A stretch of 64,000 bases of DNA from Melioribacteraceae bacterium. Lineage in GTDB: Bacteria > Bacteroidota > Ignavibacteria > Ignavibacteriales > Melioribacteraceae. Within the stretch, counting starts at the first letter, position 1. Each line of letters opens with the position of its first letter. The stretch spans positions 1,149,511-1,213,510 of the forward strand of contig CP129490.1 in NCBI GenBank assembly GCA_030584085.1, given 5' to 3'. Positions 51,540-61,212 of the stretch are shown here, in pieces. The position numbers and the translations under genes are program-made. The notes under the pieces are model-generated. The model saw nothing but the letters and a program-made list of their open reading frames with translations, had not been told where the DNA came from and did no database searches.

Positions 51540-53177
51540 ATGAAGATTGCTCTGTGTCAAGCCAACCCAATAATCGGCGACATAGATGGAAATAAAGCAA
51601 AGATTTTAGAAGGTTATAAAAGGGGAGTAGAAGATCAAGTTGATCTAGTAATTTTCCCTGAACTTTTCCTTTGCGGTTACCAACCTCAAGACCTCGTCGA
51701 AAAAAGCGAATTCCGGCAAGCTGTAATTAATGCTGCTAATGAAATTGCTTTGCAAACTAATGAAGTTGGATTAATTTTCGGAACTTTAACCGAAGAATTC
51801 GATAATGTTGGTACTGGGATTTATAACTCTGCAGCGGTTTGTTACGACGGAAAAATTCAATTTACTCAGCACAAAACACTTCTCCCAAATTATGATGTAT
51901 TCGATGAAGTGAGATATTTTGAATCCGCTAAAAATGTTTATGTGCACGAATTCCGTGGTGAAAAATTAGGAATTTCAATCTGTGAAGATATCTGGAACGA
52001 TGCGGATTACTGGAAAAAAAGACGATACGAATATGATCCTGTTCAACGTTTAGTTGATAAAGGTGCAACAATACTTATAAATATTTCTGCAAGTCCTTAT
52101 GCCTTTGGCAGAAGACAAGAACGTTACGATATGTTGTCAACTTTGACTAAAACCGATAAACTCCCACTTGCATATGTTTGTACAGTCGGTGCGCAAACCG
52201 ATTTGATTTTTGACGGTGCAAGTATGTGTTTTGATTCAAAGGGAAAATTACAATATGTTGGTAAATCGTACGAGGAAGATTATTTCATTTTCAATACAAA
52301 AAATGAATACGATGAAATAACGGAATTCGAAAAATCTTTTGAAGAGGAAGTACTTGGCGCATTAATATTTGGTCTTCGTGAATACGGCAACAAAACCGGA
52401 TTCAAAAAAGCATTAATCGGTTTAAGCGGTGGAATGGATTCTGCATTAGTTACCTACATTGCTGTTCAAGCATTTGGTAAAGATAATGTTCATGTTGTAA
52501 TGATGCCTTCACAATATTCATCAGAAGGAAGTGTGAAAGATTCCGAAAAACTTATTTCAAATCTCGGCATCTCATCCGATATGATTTCTATTCAACCTGT
52601 ATTTGAAAAAATTAATGAGCAACTTAAAGAAGCATTTAAAGATAAACCGGCTGATACAACCGAAGAAAATTTACAATCCAGAATACGCGGATTGTATTTA
52701 ATGGCGCTTTCGAATAAACACGGTTATATGCTTTGTGCTACCGGCAATAAGTCCGAAATGGCAGTTGGTTATGCAACTTTGTATGGTGATATGGCAGGAG
52801 CTTTAGCGATAATTGGCGATGTTTACAAAACCGATGTTTACAGAATTGCAAATTACATTAATAGAAACGGTGAAATAATTCCGAAAGAAATTATTGATAA
52901 AGCGCCTTCTGCCGAATTAAGACCTGATCAAACAGATCAAGATTCGCTTCCCCCTTATCCGGTTCTTGATAGAATATTAAAAATGTATTTAGAAGAGTAC
53001 AAAGAGTTTAATGAAATAAATAAAGAAATAAAAGATGCGGAAACCGTTCGCAAAGTCTTACGTTTGGTTGACTTAAATGAATTTAAAAGAAAACAAGCTG
53101 CACCGGTTCTGCGTGTCACTACAAAAGCATTTGGTTACGGGAGAAGATTCCCAATTGTTCAAAGATGGAGAAAGTAA
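51540..53177 (+). CDS. nadE: Glutamine-dependent NAD+ synthetase
   Basis: 545 residues. The N-terminal nitrilase-like glutaminase has its Glu-Lys-Cys triad in 'IFPELFLCGYQPQDL', 'QHKTLLPNYDVFDE' and 'ISICEDIWND'. The C-terminal synthetase has the ATP-PPi loop 'IGLSGGMDSALV' near residue 298 and 'YMLCATGNKSEMAVGYATLYGD' (pieces) near 397. It amidates deamido-NAD to NAD+, using glutamine as nitrogen source. The TAA overlaps the next ATG by one base, coupling it to dsbD. Confidence 0.97.
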   Translation: MKIALCQANPIIGDIDGNKAKILEGYKRGVEDQVDLVIFPELFLCGYQPQDLVEKSEFRQAVINAANEIALQTNEVGLIFGTLTEEFDNVGTGIYNSAAVCYDGKIQFTQHKTLLPNYDVFDEVRYFESAKNVYVHEFRGEKLGISICEDIWNDADYWKKRRYEYDPVQRLVDKGATILINISASPYAFGRRQERYDMLSTLTKTDKLPLAYVCTVGAQTDLIFDGASMCFDSKGKLQYVGKSYEEDYFIFNTKNEYDEITEFEKSFEEEVLGALIFGLREYGNKTGFKKALIGLSGGMDSALVTYIAVQAFGKDNVHVVMMPSQYSSEGSVKDSEKLISNLGISSDMISIQPVFEKINEQLKEAFKDKPADTTEENLQSRIRGLYLMALSNKHGYMLCATGNKSEMAVGYATLYGDMAGALAIIGDVYKTDVYRIANYINRNGEIIPKEIIDKAPSAELRPDQTDQDSLPPYPVLDRILKMYLEEYKEFNEINKEIKDAETVRKVLRLVDLNEFKRKQAAPVLRVTTKAFGYGRRFPIVQRWRK

Positions 53178-54940
53178 TGTATAGAAGATTTATTCAGTTA
53201 ATAATTTTATTTGTTTTTACAGTTTCAGTTAACGCACAGTTTGGGCCCGATGTCGATCTAGTTAAAGCCGATCTGTACCAATCATTTGAGAAGATTCACT
53301 CAGGAAGCCAACTTAAGTTTGCATTGAAACTTAACATTGAAGATACCTGGCATATTAACTCAGATAAGCCAAATGAAGATTTTCTTATTGCTTCGGAAAT
53401 AAATATGAAGACAAATGAGAATTTTAATTTACTGTCTGTTGTTTTCCCAAAAGCAAAAGAATACAACTTTGGGTTTTCAGATGTTCCGGTTAGCGTTTTT
53501 GAAGGTGAAGTTTTTGTCGGCGGAATTTTGCAAGTAAACGAAAATGCACAAGTCGGTATTTATGAAATTCCAATTGAATTTGTCTATCAAGCATGCAACG
53601 ATGTAACATGTATGCCGCCGAATTCTATTAGAGATACGATTACTGTTGAAGTTGTCGATAAGCAGACTTCCATTAGTGAAATTAACGGAAATGTATTCTC
53701 CAAAATCGATTTAAGTTATGTAAGTGAAACTGTCGAAGACGAAGAATCTCTTGCAAATCAACTTGAATCGAGTGGATTGTTAATAAGTTTACTTTTAGTT
53801 TTTCTCGGCGGACTCGCATTAAATCTAACACCTTGCGTTTATCCTTTAATCCCAATAACAGTTGGATATTTTGGCGGACAAAGTGAAGGTAGAACTGGTA
53901 AACTGTTTATTCTCGGTGTTCTCTATGTTCTTGGTATGTCCGTCACATATTCGGTAATTGGTGTTGTGACTTCGTTAAGCGGTGCGGTATTCGGAGCGCT
54001 TTTGCAAAATCCCATTGTGATAGTATTTATTGCTTTGGTTTTTGTAGTATTATCACTTAGCATGTTTGGTTTGTACGAATTTAAGCTTCCGGATTCGCTT
54101 GTAATGAAGGCAGGCGGTGCGAAGTCAGGTGCATTAGGTGCCTTGTTTATGGGCTTAACTATGGGAATCGTTGCGGCTCCTTGTATCGGTCCGTTTGTCA
54201 TCGGACTTGTAACCTATGTCGCTGCAAAAGGTGATCCTTTCTTTGGATTTTTAATGTTCTTTTTCCTTGCGATAGGATTAGGTACTCCATATTTATTTTT
54301 GGCTTTATTTTCCGGTAAAATTAAACAATTGCCCAGAGCAGGTTTTTGGATGGAAGCGGTAAAACATATTTTCGGATTTTTATTACTTGGTATGGCTCTT
54401 TACTTTATTGGTCCGCTGTTGCCTAAAGAAGTCAATTATTATTTGTTACCGATATTCGGAATTCTAGCAGGATTAATTTTATTGTTTGTTGATAAAAAAG
54501 GAAATGAGATCAAAGGATTCAGAATTTTCAAGTATGTTTTTTCGATACTCGTAATAGCATTATCTGTTTATATGATAATCCCATCAGAAAAAATGTCACC
54601 TGATTGGGAAGAATATACTCATGAAAAATATGAAGCAGCTTTAGCGAACAATGATAAAATATTAATAGATTTTTATGCTGATTGGTGTATTCCTTGTAAA
54701 GAATTGGATGCATTAACATTTTCAGATCCTCGGGTAATTGAAAAATCAAAAGAATTTGTTGCATTTAAAGTTGATATGACCAGAACAATGGATGAATTTA
54801 CGGAACAAATACGAGACAAATTCAGTATAGTGGGAATGCCTACTGTACTTATGATTGATTCAAATGGTGATGAAGCAAAACGACTAACAGGCTATGTAAA
54901 TGCCGATGAATTTTTAGATATGTTATTAAAAATAAATTAG
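53177..54940 (+). CDS. dsbD: Thiol:disulfide interchange protein DsbD
   Basis: 587 residues from ATG 53177 (an ATG four codons earlier would overlap nadE further). Signal peptide about 1-22 (ending VNAQ). The N-terminal periplasmic DsbD-alpha-type domain has cysteines in 'YQACNDVTCMPP'. The membrane core of about eight helices has the redox cysteines in 'LNLTPCVYPLIPI' and 'VAAPCIGPFVIG'. The C-terminal thioredoxin-like domain has 'DWCIPCKELDALTF'. It carries electrons from cytosolic thioredoxin to periplasmic thiol proteins. A weak hairpin (54941-54964) follows the stop. Confidence 0.93.
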   Translation: MYRRFIQLIILFVFTVSVNAQFGPDVDLVKADLYQSFEKIHSGSQLKFALKLNIEDTWHINSDKPNEDFLIASEINMKTNENFNLLSVVFPKAKEYNFGFSDVPVSVFEGEVFVGGILQVNENAQVGIYEIPIEFVYQACNDVTCMPPNSIRDTITVEVVDKQTSISEINGNVFSKIDLSYVSETVEDEESLANQLESSGLLISLLLVFLGGLALNLTPCVYPLIPITVGYFGGQSEGRTGKLFILGVLYVLGMSVTYSVIGVVTSLSGAVFGALLQNPIVIVFIALVFVVLSLSMFGLYEFKLPDSLVMKAGGAKSGALGALFMGLTMGIVAAPCIGPFVIGLVTYVAAKGDPFFGFLMFFFLAIGLGTPYLFLALFSGKIKQLPRAGFWMEAVKHIFGFLLLGMALYFIGPLLPKEVNYYLLPIFGILAGLILLFVDKKGNEIKGFRIFKYVFSILVIALSVYMIIPSEKMSPDWEEYTHEKYEAALANNDKILIDFYADWCIPCKELDALTFSDPRVIEKSKEFVAFKVDMTRTMDEFTEQIRDKFSIVGMPTVLMIDSNGDEAKRLTGYVNADEFLDMLLKIN

Positions 54941-54964
54941 CTCCTTATTCAATTGCTTAAGGAG
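54941..54964 (+). terminator. Probable terminator of nadE-dsbD
   Basis: The stem CTCCTTA (54941-54947) pairs with TAAGGAG (54958-54964) directly after the dsbD stop. The following bases are only moderately T-rich (AATAGCTTTTCT). Confidence 0.45.
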
Positions 54965-55036
54965 AATAGCTTTTCTAACTTAGTAAGATACATTTAATTA
55001 AATATGTACAAATAAACACAAGAGTTAAGTAAAACA

Positions 55037-56890
55037 ATGACACAAGAAAACGGAAAAAAAGTTGAACAGATTTCCGAAGTTACTGTGATGTTTGCCGGTG
55101 ATTCCGGTGACGGTATGCAGTTGACCGGAACACAATTCAGTGATACGACTGCAATTGTGGGTAATGATTTAAGTACTTTACCAGATTATCCTGCTGAAAT
55201 CCGCGCCCCTGCCGGAACACTTTACGGCGTATCGGGATTTCAATTACATTTTAGTTCTAAAGATGTTCATACACCGGGTGATAGTCCTGATGTGTTAGTG
55301 GCTATGAATCCGGCTGCATTAAAAGTGAATTTAAGAAATCTAAAACCATCTGCAGTAATTATTGTTAACTCCGATGCGTTTGATTTAAAAAATCTAAAAA
55401 CTGCTCAGTATGATTCAAACCCTCTCGAGGATGGATCTTTGGATGGATTTAGAGTGCATCAAGTTCCGATAACATCATTAACGTCTAATGCACTTAAAGA
55501 AACTTCGTTAAGTACAAAAGAAATACAAAGATGTAAAAACTTTTTTGCGCTTGGTTTAATGTATTGGTTATATAATCGTCCGCTTGAACCTACACAAAAA
55601 TGGATAGATGCTAAATTTGCAAAATCTCCTCAGTTTGTTGAAGCTAACAATATTGCATTAAAAGCCGGATATTATTTCGGTGAACAGACAGAGATTTTTA
55701 CTACAAGATATACAGTTGAACCTGCAGAACTTCCTAAAGGAGTTTACAGAAATGTTTCTGGTAATGAAGCTATTGCACTTGGATTTGTTGCTGCCTCAGA
55801 ATTATCCGGATTGCCGTTATTCTTAGGTTCATACCCAATTACTCCTGCTTCAGATATTCTGCATTTCTTAAGTTCATATAAAAATTTTGGAGTGAAAACT
55901 TTTCAAGCAGAGGATGAAATTGCCGGTATCGCTTCGGCAATTGGTGCAGCCTTTGGTGGATCGCTTGCAATAACAACTACTTCCGGTCCCGGTATGGCAT
56001 TGAAAACTGAAGCGATGGGATTGGCAGTGATGACGGAATTACCAATCGTGATTATAAATATTCAAAGAGGTGGACCAAGTACCGGTTTACCGACGAAAAC
56101 CGAACAAGCAGATTTATTCCAAGCTATTTATGGCAGAAATGGTGAAGCTCCAATCCCAGTCATCGCAGCAAAAACACCTAGTGATTGTTTTTATAAATCA
56201 ATAGAAGCCGCAAAAATAGCTCTGAAATATATGACTCCGGTAATCTTGCTTAGTGACGGATATCTGGCAAATGGATCAGAACCTTGGAAAGTTCCACAAG
56301 TTTCGGAATTAGAAACTTTCAAGAAAGAATACAGAACCGATCCTGAAAACTTCCAACCATATATGAGAGATGAAAATCTTTCAAGACCTTGGGCAGTTCC
56401 GGGCACAGCCGGTTTAGAACATAGAATTGGTGGTCTTGAAAAAGCACACATCACAGGTAACGTAAGTTATGATCCTGATAATCATGATTATATGGTAAGG
56501 TTAAGGGCAGAAAAAGTAAAGAATGTTCAGAATGATCTTCCTCCTTTAGAAGTTACTGGAGATGTTGATTCTGATCTATTAGTCCTAGGTTGGGGAGGTA
56601 CTTTTGGGGCAATTACCGAAGCAGTAAATCTTGCTCGCAAAGGTGGATTAAAAGTAGCTCAAGCTCATCTTGAATACATGAACCCAATGCCAAAAAATAC
56701 TGAAGAAGTTTTGAGAAAGTATAAGAAAATTCTTATACCGGAATTAAACCTTGGTCAACTTGCAAAAGTAATCAGAGGAGAATTCTTAATCGAAGTAGAA
56801 TCTTATACAAAAATCAAAGGGTTACCTTTCAAATCTTCTGAAGTGCAAAATAAGATAAGCGAATTACTTGGAGGCGGCAATGGCAGATAA
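55037..56890 (+). CDS. korA: 2-oxoacid:ferredoxin oxidoreductase, alpha subunit with fused gamma domain (KorA type)
   Basis: 617 residues. The N-terminal about 190 residues are the gamma domain ('VMFAGDSGDGMQLTGTQF'; 'YPAEIRAPAGTLYGVSGFQL' in pieces). The alpha domain follows, with 'GNEAIALGFVAASELSG', 'FLGSYPITPASDIL', 'FQAEDEIAGIASAIGAA' and 'TTTSGPGMALKTEA'. It pairs with KorB to convert 2-oxoglutarate to succinyl-CoA with ferredoxin, or the reverse. The gamma-alpha fusion without a separate delta ferredoxin subunit matches the two-subunit KorAB type. The substrate is inferred from architecture. It overlaps korB by 11 bases. Confidence 0.9.
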   Translation: MTQENGKKVEQISEVTVMFAGDSGDGMQLTGTQFSDTTAIVGNDLSTLPDYPAEIRAPAGTLYGVSGFQLHFSSKDVHTPGDSPDVLVAMNPAALKVNLRNLKPSAVIIVNSDAFDLKNLKTAQYDSNPLEDGSLDGFRVHQVPITSLTSNALKETSLSTKEIQRCKNFFALGLMYWLYNRPLEPTQKWIDAKFAKSPQFVEANNIALKAGYYFGEQTEIFTTRYTVEPAELPKGVYRNVSGNEAIALGFVAASELSGLPLFLGSYPITPASDILHFLSSYKNFGVKTFQAEDEIAGIASAIGAAFGGSLAITTTSGPGMALKTEAMGLAVMTELPIVIINIQRGGPSTGLPTKTEQADLFQAIYGRNGEAPIPVIAAKTPSDCFYKSIEAAKIALKYMTPVILLSDGYLANGSEPWKVPQVSELETFKKEYRTDPENFQPYMRDENLSRPWAVPGTAGLEHRIGGLEKAHITGNVSYDPDNHDYMVRLRAEKVKNVQNDLPPLEVTGDVDSDLLVLGWGGTFGAITEAVNLARKGGLKVAQAHLEYMNPMPKNTEEVLRKYKKILIPELNLGQLAKVIRGEFLIEVESYTKIKGLPFKSSEVQNKISELLGGGNGR

Positions 56891-57911
56891 TAATATAGAA
56901 GTTAAGAAACTAACAGCAAAAGACTTTGCAACCAGTCAGGATGTGAGATGGTGTCCGGGTTGTGGTGATTACTCAATCCTTGCACAGGTTCAAAGAACTT
57001 TTCCTGATATTGGAATTCCTAAAGAAAAAATTACATGGATTTCCGGTATTGGTTGTTCAAGCAGATTCCCATATTACATGGAAACATTTGGTATGCACGG
57101 AATTCACGGTAGAGCACCCGCGATAGCAACAGGTTTAAAAGTTGCCAGACCTGATCTTTCGGTTTGGGTTGCAACAGGTGACGGTGACTTGCTGAGTATC
57201 GGCGGAAATCATTTTATTCATACTTGCAGAAAAAATATTGATCTAAAAATTCTTCTATTCAATAATAGAATTTATGGATTAACAAAAGGGCAATATTCAC
57301 CAACTTCCGAAAAAGGAAAAGTTACCAAGAGTACACCATACGGTAGTGTTGATTATCCTTTCAATCCAATTTCTTTAGCGATGGGAGCAGAAGCTTCTTT
57401 TGTTGCAAGAACAATCGATAGAGAACCAAAGCATATGCAAGAAATGATCAGACGAGCAGCAAAACATAAAGGCACTGCATTTATAGAAATATTCCAAAAC
57501 TGCAATATTTTCAATGACGGTGCGTTCGAACTTCTTACCGATAAAGAAACAAAAGAAGATCATTTGCTTTACTTGGAACACGGAAAACCGATGATTTTCG
57601 GTAAAGAAAAGAATAAAGGTATAAAGTTAGATGGCTTTAAACCTGTTGTGGTTGATTTGAATGATGGTAAACACTCGGTGGATGATTTAGTTGTGCATGA
57701 TGAATTTGATACTAATGCGGGAAGATCATTCTTGTTAGCACATATGACCGATAACCCTGAACTCCCTACTCCTATTGGTATTTTTAGACAGATTAATAAA
57801 CCAACATATGATGAAGGTGTTACCGAACAAATAAATAAAATTACCGAGAAAAAAGGAAAAGGTGATTTGGAAAAAGTTCTATTTAGCGGAAATACCTGGG
57901 AAGTTAATTAA
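56880..57911 (+). CDS. korB: 2-oxoacid:ferredoxin oxidoreductase, beta subunit (KorB type)
   Basis: 343 residues from ATG 56880, placed 5 bases after GGAGG inside the korA 3' end; an upstream in-frame TTG at 56868 lies on the SD itself. Thiamine-diphosphate binding residues appear in 'WVATGDGDLLSIGGNHFIH' and 'LLFNNRIYGLTKGQYSP'. The Fe-S/active-site cysteines are in 'RWCPGCGDYSIL' and 'ISGIGCSSRFP', with another at 'FQNCNIFND'. It forms the catalytic half of the complex with KorA. A strong terminator follows at 57954-57986. Confidence 0.92.
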   Translation: MADNNIEVKKLTAKDFATSQDVRWCPGCGDYSILAQVQRTFPDIGIPKEKITWISGIGCSSRFPYYMETFGMHGIHGRAPAIATGLKVARPDLSVWVATGDGDLLSIGGNHFIHTCRKNIDLKILLFNNRIYGLTKGQYSPTSEKGKVTKSTPYGSVDYPFNPISLAMGAEASFVARTIDREPKHMQEMIRRAAKHKGTAFIEIFQNCNIFNDGAFELLTDKETKEDHLLYLEHGKPMIFGKEKNKGIKLDGFKPVVVDLNDGKHSVDDLVVHDEFDTNAGRSFLLAHMTDNPELPTPIGIFRQINKPTYDEGVTEQINKITEKKGKGDLEKVLFSGNTWEVN

Positions 57912-57953
57912 GTTACTTTTCTTGAGATTATTAAAAGCTAGTCTTCTTTTAAC

Positions 57954-57986
57954 AAAAGCCCAACTTCTTTGAGAAGTTGGGCTTTT
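57954..57986 (+). terminator. Rho-independent terminator of korAB
   Basis: A 15-bp perfect stem AAAAGCCCAACTTCT (57954-57968) with AGAAGTTGGGCTTTT (57972-57986) and a 3-base loop. T residues within the 3' arm provide the U-run. Confidence 0.88.
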
Positions 57987-58055
57987 CCCATGGTATACTA
58001 AACTATGATATTGCAACAAATTTTCGCATCTTAACCCCAAAATTTTTTAGCAAAC

Positions 58056-59060
58056 ATGAATTACGAATTATTGAAAGATATTATTCTTAACAACCAGAGA
58101 TTTATTATATCAGCACATGTTAACCCTGATGCCGATGCAATTGGGTCTGAACTTGCGTTGTATCACGTTCTGAAAAAATTGAATAAAGATGTTAGAGTTA
58201 TTAATCACAGCGTAACTCCTTACAACCTACTATTCCTTGATAAGGATAAAGCGATAGAAAAGTTTGATGCCGACAAACATGATGAGATTTTTAAAAATGC
58301 AGATGTACTTTTTGCATTGGATCTAAATCGGTCTAATAGATTAGTTAGTGTAGAAAAATCTTTTTTGGAAAGTAAAGGGTTAAAAATTTGTATAGATCAT
58401 CATCAAGACAAAGGGGATTTTGCCGATCATTTTTTTATTGATACCGAATTATCGGCAACCGGTGAATTGATATATGATTTTATACATGAATCAAAAATTG
58501 TAGAATTTGATTATGATATTGCTCTTCAAATTTATGCCGCAATAATGACGGATACCGGTTCATTTAAGTACGATAGAACTACTCCAAAAGTTCACAGAAT
58601 TGCTGCGCATTTGTTGGAACTTGGTGTAAACCCGACTTATGTCTTTGACCAGCTATATGATCAATCCAAATTTGGGAAAATAAAACTATTGGGGAAAGCA
58701 TTAGATTCATTAACGCTTAGCTCTTCCGGCAAAGTTGGCTTTATGACAATCACTCAAAAAATGTTAAATGAAACCGGTGCAATTGAAGCAGATGTTGATG
58801 GATTTGTAAATTTTTGTTTGGCTGTTGAAAACGTTGAAATCGGATTACTCTTTTTTGAATTGAGAGATGGAATTAAAATCAGTTTCCGTTCAAAAGGGAA
58901 TATTCCGGTTAATAAACTCGCAGAAGAATTCAACGGTGGCGGACACACAAATGCTGCGGGTACAAGATTATTTCATAAAACAATTGATGATCTCTTAAAC
59001 GAAGTATTATTAAAGGCAGAAAATTATATTAGAGGGGAGAATAAGGATGTTCAATCTTAA
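58056..59060 (+). CDS. nrnA: DHH/DHHA1 phosphoesterase, NrnA-like (nanoRNase/pAp phosphatase)
   Basis: 334 residues. Metal-binding motifs come in the NrnA order: 'HVNPDADAIGSELAL' near residue 21, 'FALDLNRSNRL' near 89, 'CIDHHQDKGDFADHF' near 113 and 'MTDTGSFKYD' near 170. The C-terminal DHHA1 domain ends 'EFNGGGHTNAAGTRL'. NrnA degrades very short RNAs and dephosphorylates pAp. Cyclic-dinucleotide-degrading relatives share the fold, but the stand-alone DHH-DHHA1 architecture favours NrnA. It overlaps pepA by 14 bases. Confidence 0.88.
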   Translation: MNYELLKDIILNNQRFIISAHVNPDADAIGSELALYHVLKKLNKDVRVINHSVTPYNLLFLDKDKAIEKFDADKHDEIFKNADVLFALDLNRSNRLVSVEKSFLESKGLKICIDHHQDKGDFADHFFIDTELSATGELIYDFIHESKIVEFDYDIALQIYAAIMTDTGSFKYDRTTPKVHRIAAHLLELGVNPTYVFDQLYDQSKFGKIKLLGKALDSLTLSSSGKVGFMTITQKMLNETGAIEADVDGFVNFCLAVENVEIGLLFFELRDGIKISFRSKGNIPVNKLAEEFNGGGHTNAAGTRLFHKTIDDLLNEVLLKAENYIRGENKDVQS

Positions 59061-60531
59061 GTTTAATTCTGTAAACAAAGTTTCATCTTCTAAACCTGAA
59101 TCCGCTGTTATTTTATTCGTTCATGAAAAGTTATCGAAATCTGAATTCAAGAATCAATTAGATTTAACAACAATTAAGTTCTCAGAAAAACTTTACCGGA
59201 AATATTCTAACGAGGATGTCACTTCCTTTAAATACTCGTTTCATGAGGGAAACATCGAATATCTTCAGATCATAAAATTGAAAAAGGATAAAGTAACAAA
59301 CGATACTTTTAGAAATGAATTAGCCGGAATTATAAAATTATTAGAATACTTAAAAACACTTTTCATTGTTATCCCAAATTACTCATCGATTAAAAACCTA
59401 TTTCATTCAGAAGAATATTACTATCAATCAATTTTTGAAGGTGTTTATCTAGGCAACTATAATTTTGACTTGTATAAATCGAAGAAGAAATCTGCTAAGA
59501 AATTGGAAGTGGTTTTAGTTACAAAGAATGTTTCTTTATCCAAGAAGGCTATCGCTACTTCTAACAAATTAATGAATGCAGTTGATTTTACTCGTGATCT
59601 CGTTAATGAACCTGCTATAACATTAACTCCAGCCGAACTAGCTAAAAGAACAAAAATAGAGTTGACAAAACAAGGTATAAAAGTTACGGTAATAAATAAG
59701 AAGCAACTTAAAGAAAAGAAAATGGGAGCGATTCTTGCTGTTGGCTCGGCTTCCCCAAATGATCCTTGCATGATTGTGATGCACTATAAACCGAAAGTAA
59801 AAGTAAAAAGAAAAATCGCTCTTGTTGGGAAAGGTGTTACTTATGATACCGGTGGTTTATCAATAAAACCAACACAAGGTATGTTGGAAATGAAAGCAGA
59901 TATGGCCGGCGGTGCAACGGTTATAGGAATTCTAAAAGCAGCGGCAGAATTAAAATTGCCATATGAAATTATCGGTGTGGTTCCGGCAGTTGAAAATACA
60001 ATTGCAGGGAATGCTTACAAACCCGGTGATGTAATTCGCACTGCTTCCGGTAAATCTATCGAGGTAAAAGATACTGATGCCGAAGGAAGAATAATTTTAG
60101 CAGATGCTTTGGAATTTGCTTCAAAACAAAAACCTGATGAAATGTTTGACTTTGCAACATTGACCGGAGCTGTTGCAGTTGCTCTCGGTTTATATTCGGC
60201 AGGAATGTTTACAAAAAATGATAATCTCGCCGACTTACTTTATGAAACCGGAATGAGAACCTACGAAAGAGTCTGGCGCTTACCATTTTGGGATGATTAC
60301 AATAAATTAATCGATAGTGATATTGCAGATGTTAGCAATCTTGGTCCGCGATGGGGCGGAGCAATTACCGCTGGTAAATTTTTAGAAAAATTTGTCGATG
60401 AAAAAATTCCGTGGGTTCATTTAGATATTGCCGGTACTGCGATTGAAAATGATATGAATAACTATACTAAAAAATGGCACACAGGATTTGGTGTAAGGTT
60501 GATGATTGATTATCTGCAAAACCTTAAGTAA
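59047..60531 (+). CDS. pepA: Leucyl aminopeptidase (M17)
   Basis: 494 residues. The M17 catalytic core is complete: 'VGKGVTYDTGGLSIKP' near residue 258 (metal Lys and Asp), 'KADMAGGATVIG' near 279 and 'KDTDAEGRIILADAL' near 339 (usual N-T-D-A-E-G-R with Asn changed to Asp). 'VSNLGPRWGGAITAG' near 430 completes it. It removes N-terminal residues from peptides in the cytosol. The ATG lies within the end of nrnA and is preceded by GAGGGGAG-like sequence. It converges with lolD with a 2-base gap. Confidence 0.94.
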   Translation: MFNLKFNSVNKVSSSKPESAVILFVHEKLSKSEFKNQLDLTTIKFSEKLYRKYSNEDVTSFKYSFHEGNIEYLQIIKLKKDKVTNDTFRNELAGIIKLLEYLKTLFIVIPNYSSIKNLFHSEEYYYQSIFEGVYLGNYNFDLYKSKKKSAKKLEVVLVTKNVSLSKKAIATSNKLMNAVDFTRDLVNEPAITLTPAELAKRTKIELTKQGIKVTVINKKQLKEKKMGAILAVGSASPNDPCMIVMHYKPKVKVKRKIALVGKGVTYDTGGLSIKPTQGMLEMKADMAGGATVIGILKAAAELKLPYEIIGVVPAVENTIAGNAYKPGDVIRTASGKSIEVKDTDAEGRIILADALEFASKQKPDEMFDFATLTGAVAVALGLYSAGMFTKNDNLADLLYETGMRTYERVWRLPFWDDYNKLIDSDIADVSNLGPRWGGAITAGKFLEKFVDEKIPWVHLDIAGTAIENDMNNYTKKWHTGFGVRLMIDYLQNLK

Positions 60532-60533
60532 AA

Positions 60534-61211
60534 CTATTTAAAAATTTTGCCGTCTTTTATTTCGTGAATTACATCGCCAAGTTTTACTAATTCCGGATTG
60601 TGAGTAACTATTAAAAATGTTATTCCAAACTTGTCTCTAATATCTACAATTAGTTGATGTAACATATCTGAATTTTTTGAGTCAAGATTACCAGAAGGTT
60701 CATCCGCAAAAATAATATCAGGATCATTTGCAAGCGCTCTAGCAACTGCAACTCTTTGTTGTTCACCACCTGAAAGTTCAGCGGGTTTATGTTCTTTTCT
60801 GTCGGCCAATCCAATTGTGTCTAATAGTTCCTCAGCTCTTTTAAGCGATTTACTTCTCGAAATCCCTTTTACCATTTGCGGGATTGCAATATTTTCCGCT
60901 GCCGTAAATTCCGGCAACAGGTGATGAAACTGAAATATAAATCCAATATGATCATTTCTAAACTTGGAAATTTTTTCATCACTTAGTTTCAGTATATCGG
61001 TTTGTTTAATTTTTACAATTCCTTCATCAGGTTTATCCAAACCGCTTAATAAATATAGAAGAGTACTTTTGCCTGCACCGGATGCTCCGATTATTACCTC
61101 AATATTTTTCTCTTCGACTGTAACATCAATTCCTTTTAGTACTTCGAGTGTTTTTCCTTTAGTGTTGACAAAGGACTTTTTAATATTCACGGCATCTAAA
61201 ATTATTGACAT
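60534..61211 (-). CDS. lolD: Lipoprotein-releasing ABC transporter ATPase LolD
   Basis: 225 residues, a single ABC ATPase of the MacB/LolD group. Walker A is 'GASGAGKSTLL' near residue 40, the signature 'LSGGEQQRVAVARAL' near 144, Walker B 'IIFADEPSGNLDS' near 167 and the H-loop 'FLIVTHNPEL' near 200. With the two permeases upstream it forms LolCDE, which extracts outer-membrane lipoproteins from the inner membrane. It follows the permease gene with a 1-base gap. Confidence 0.9.
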   Translation of the reverse strand: MSIILDAVNIKKSFVNTKGKTLEVLKGIDVTVEEKNIEVIIGASGAGKSTLLYLLSGLDKPDEGIVKIKQTDILKLSDEKISKFRNDHIGFIFQFHHLLPEFTAAENIAIPQMVKGISRSKSLKRAEELLDTIGLADRKEHKPAELSGGEQQRVAVARALANDPDIIFADEPSGNLDSKNSDMLHQLIVDIRDKFGITFLIVTHNPELVKLGDVIHEIKDGKIFK

Positions 61212-61212
61212 T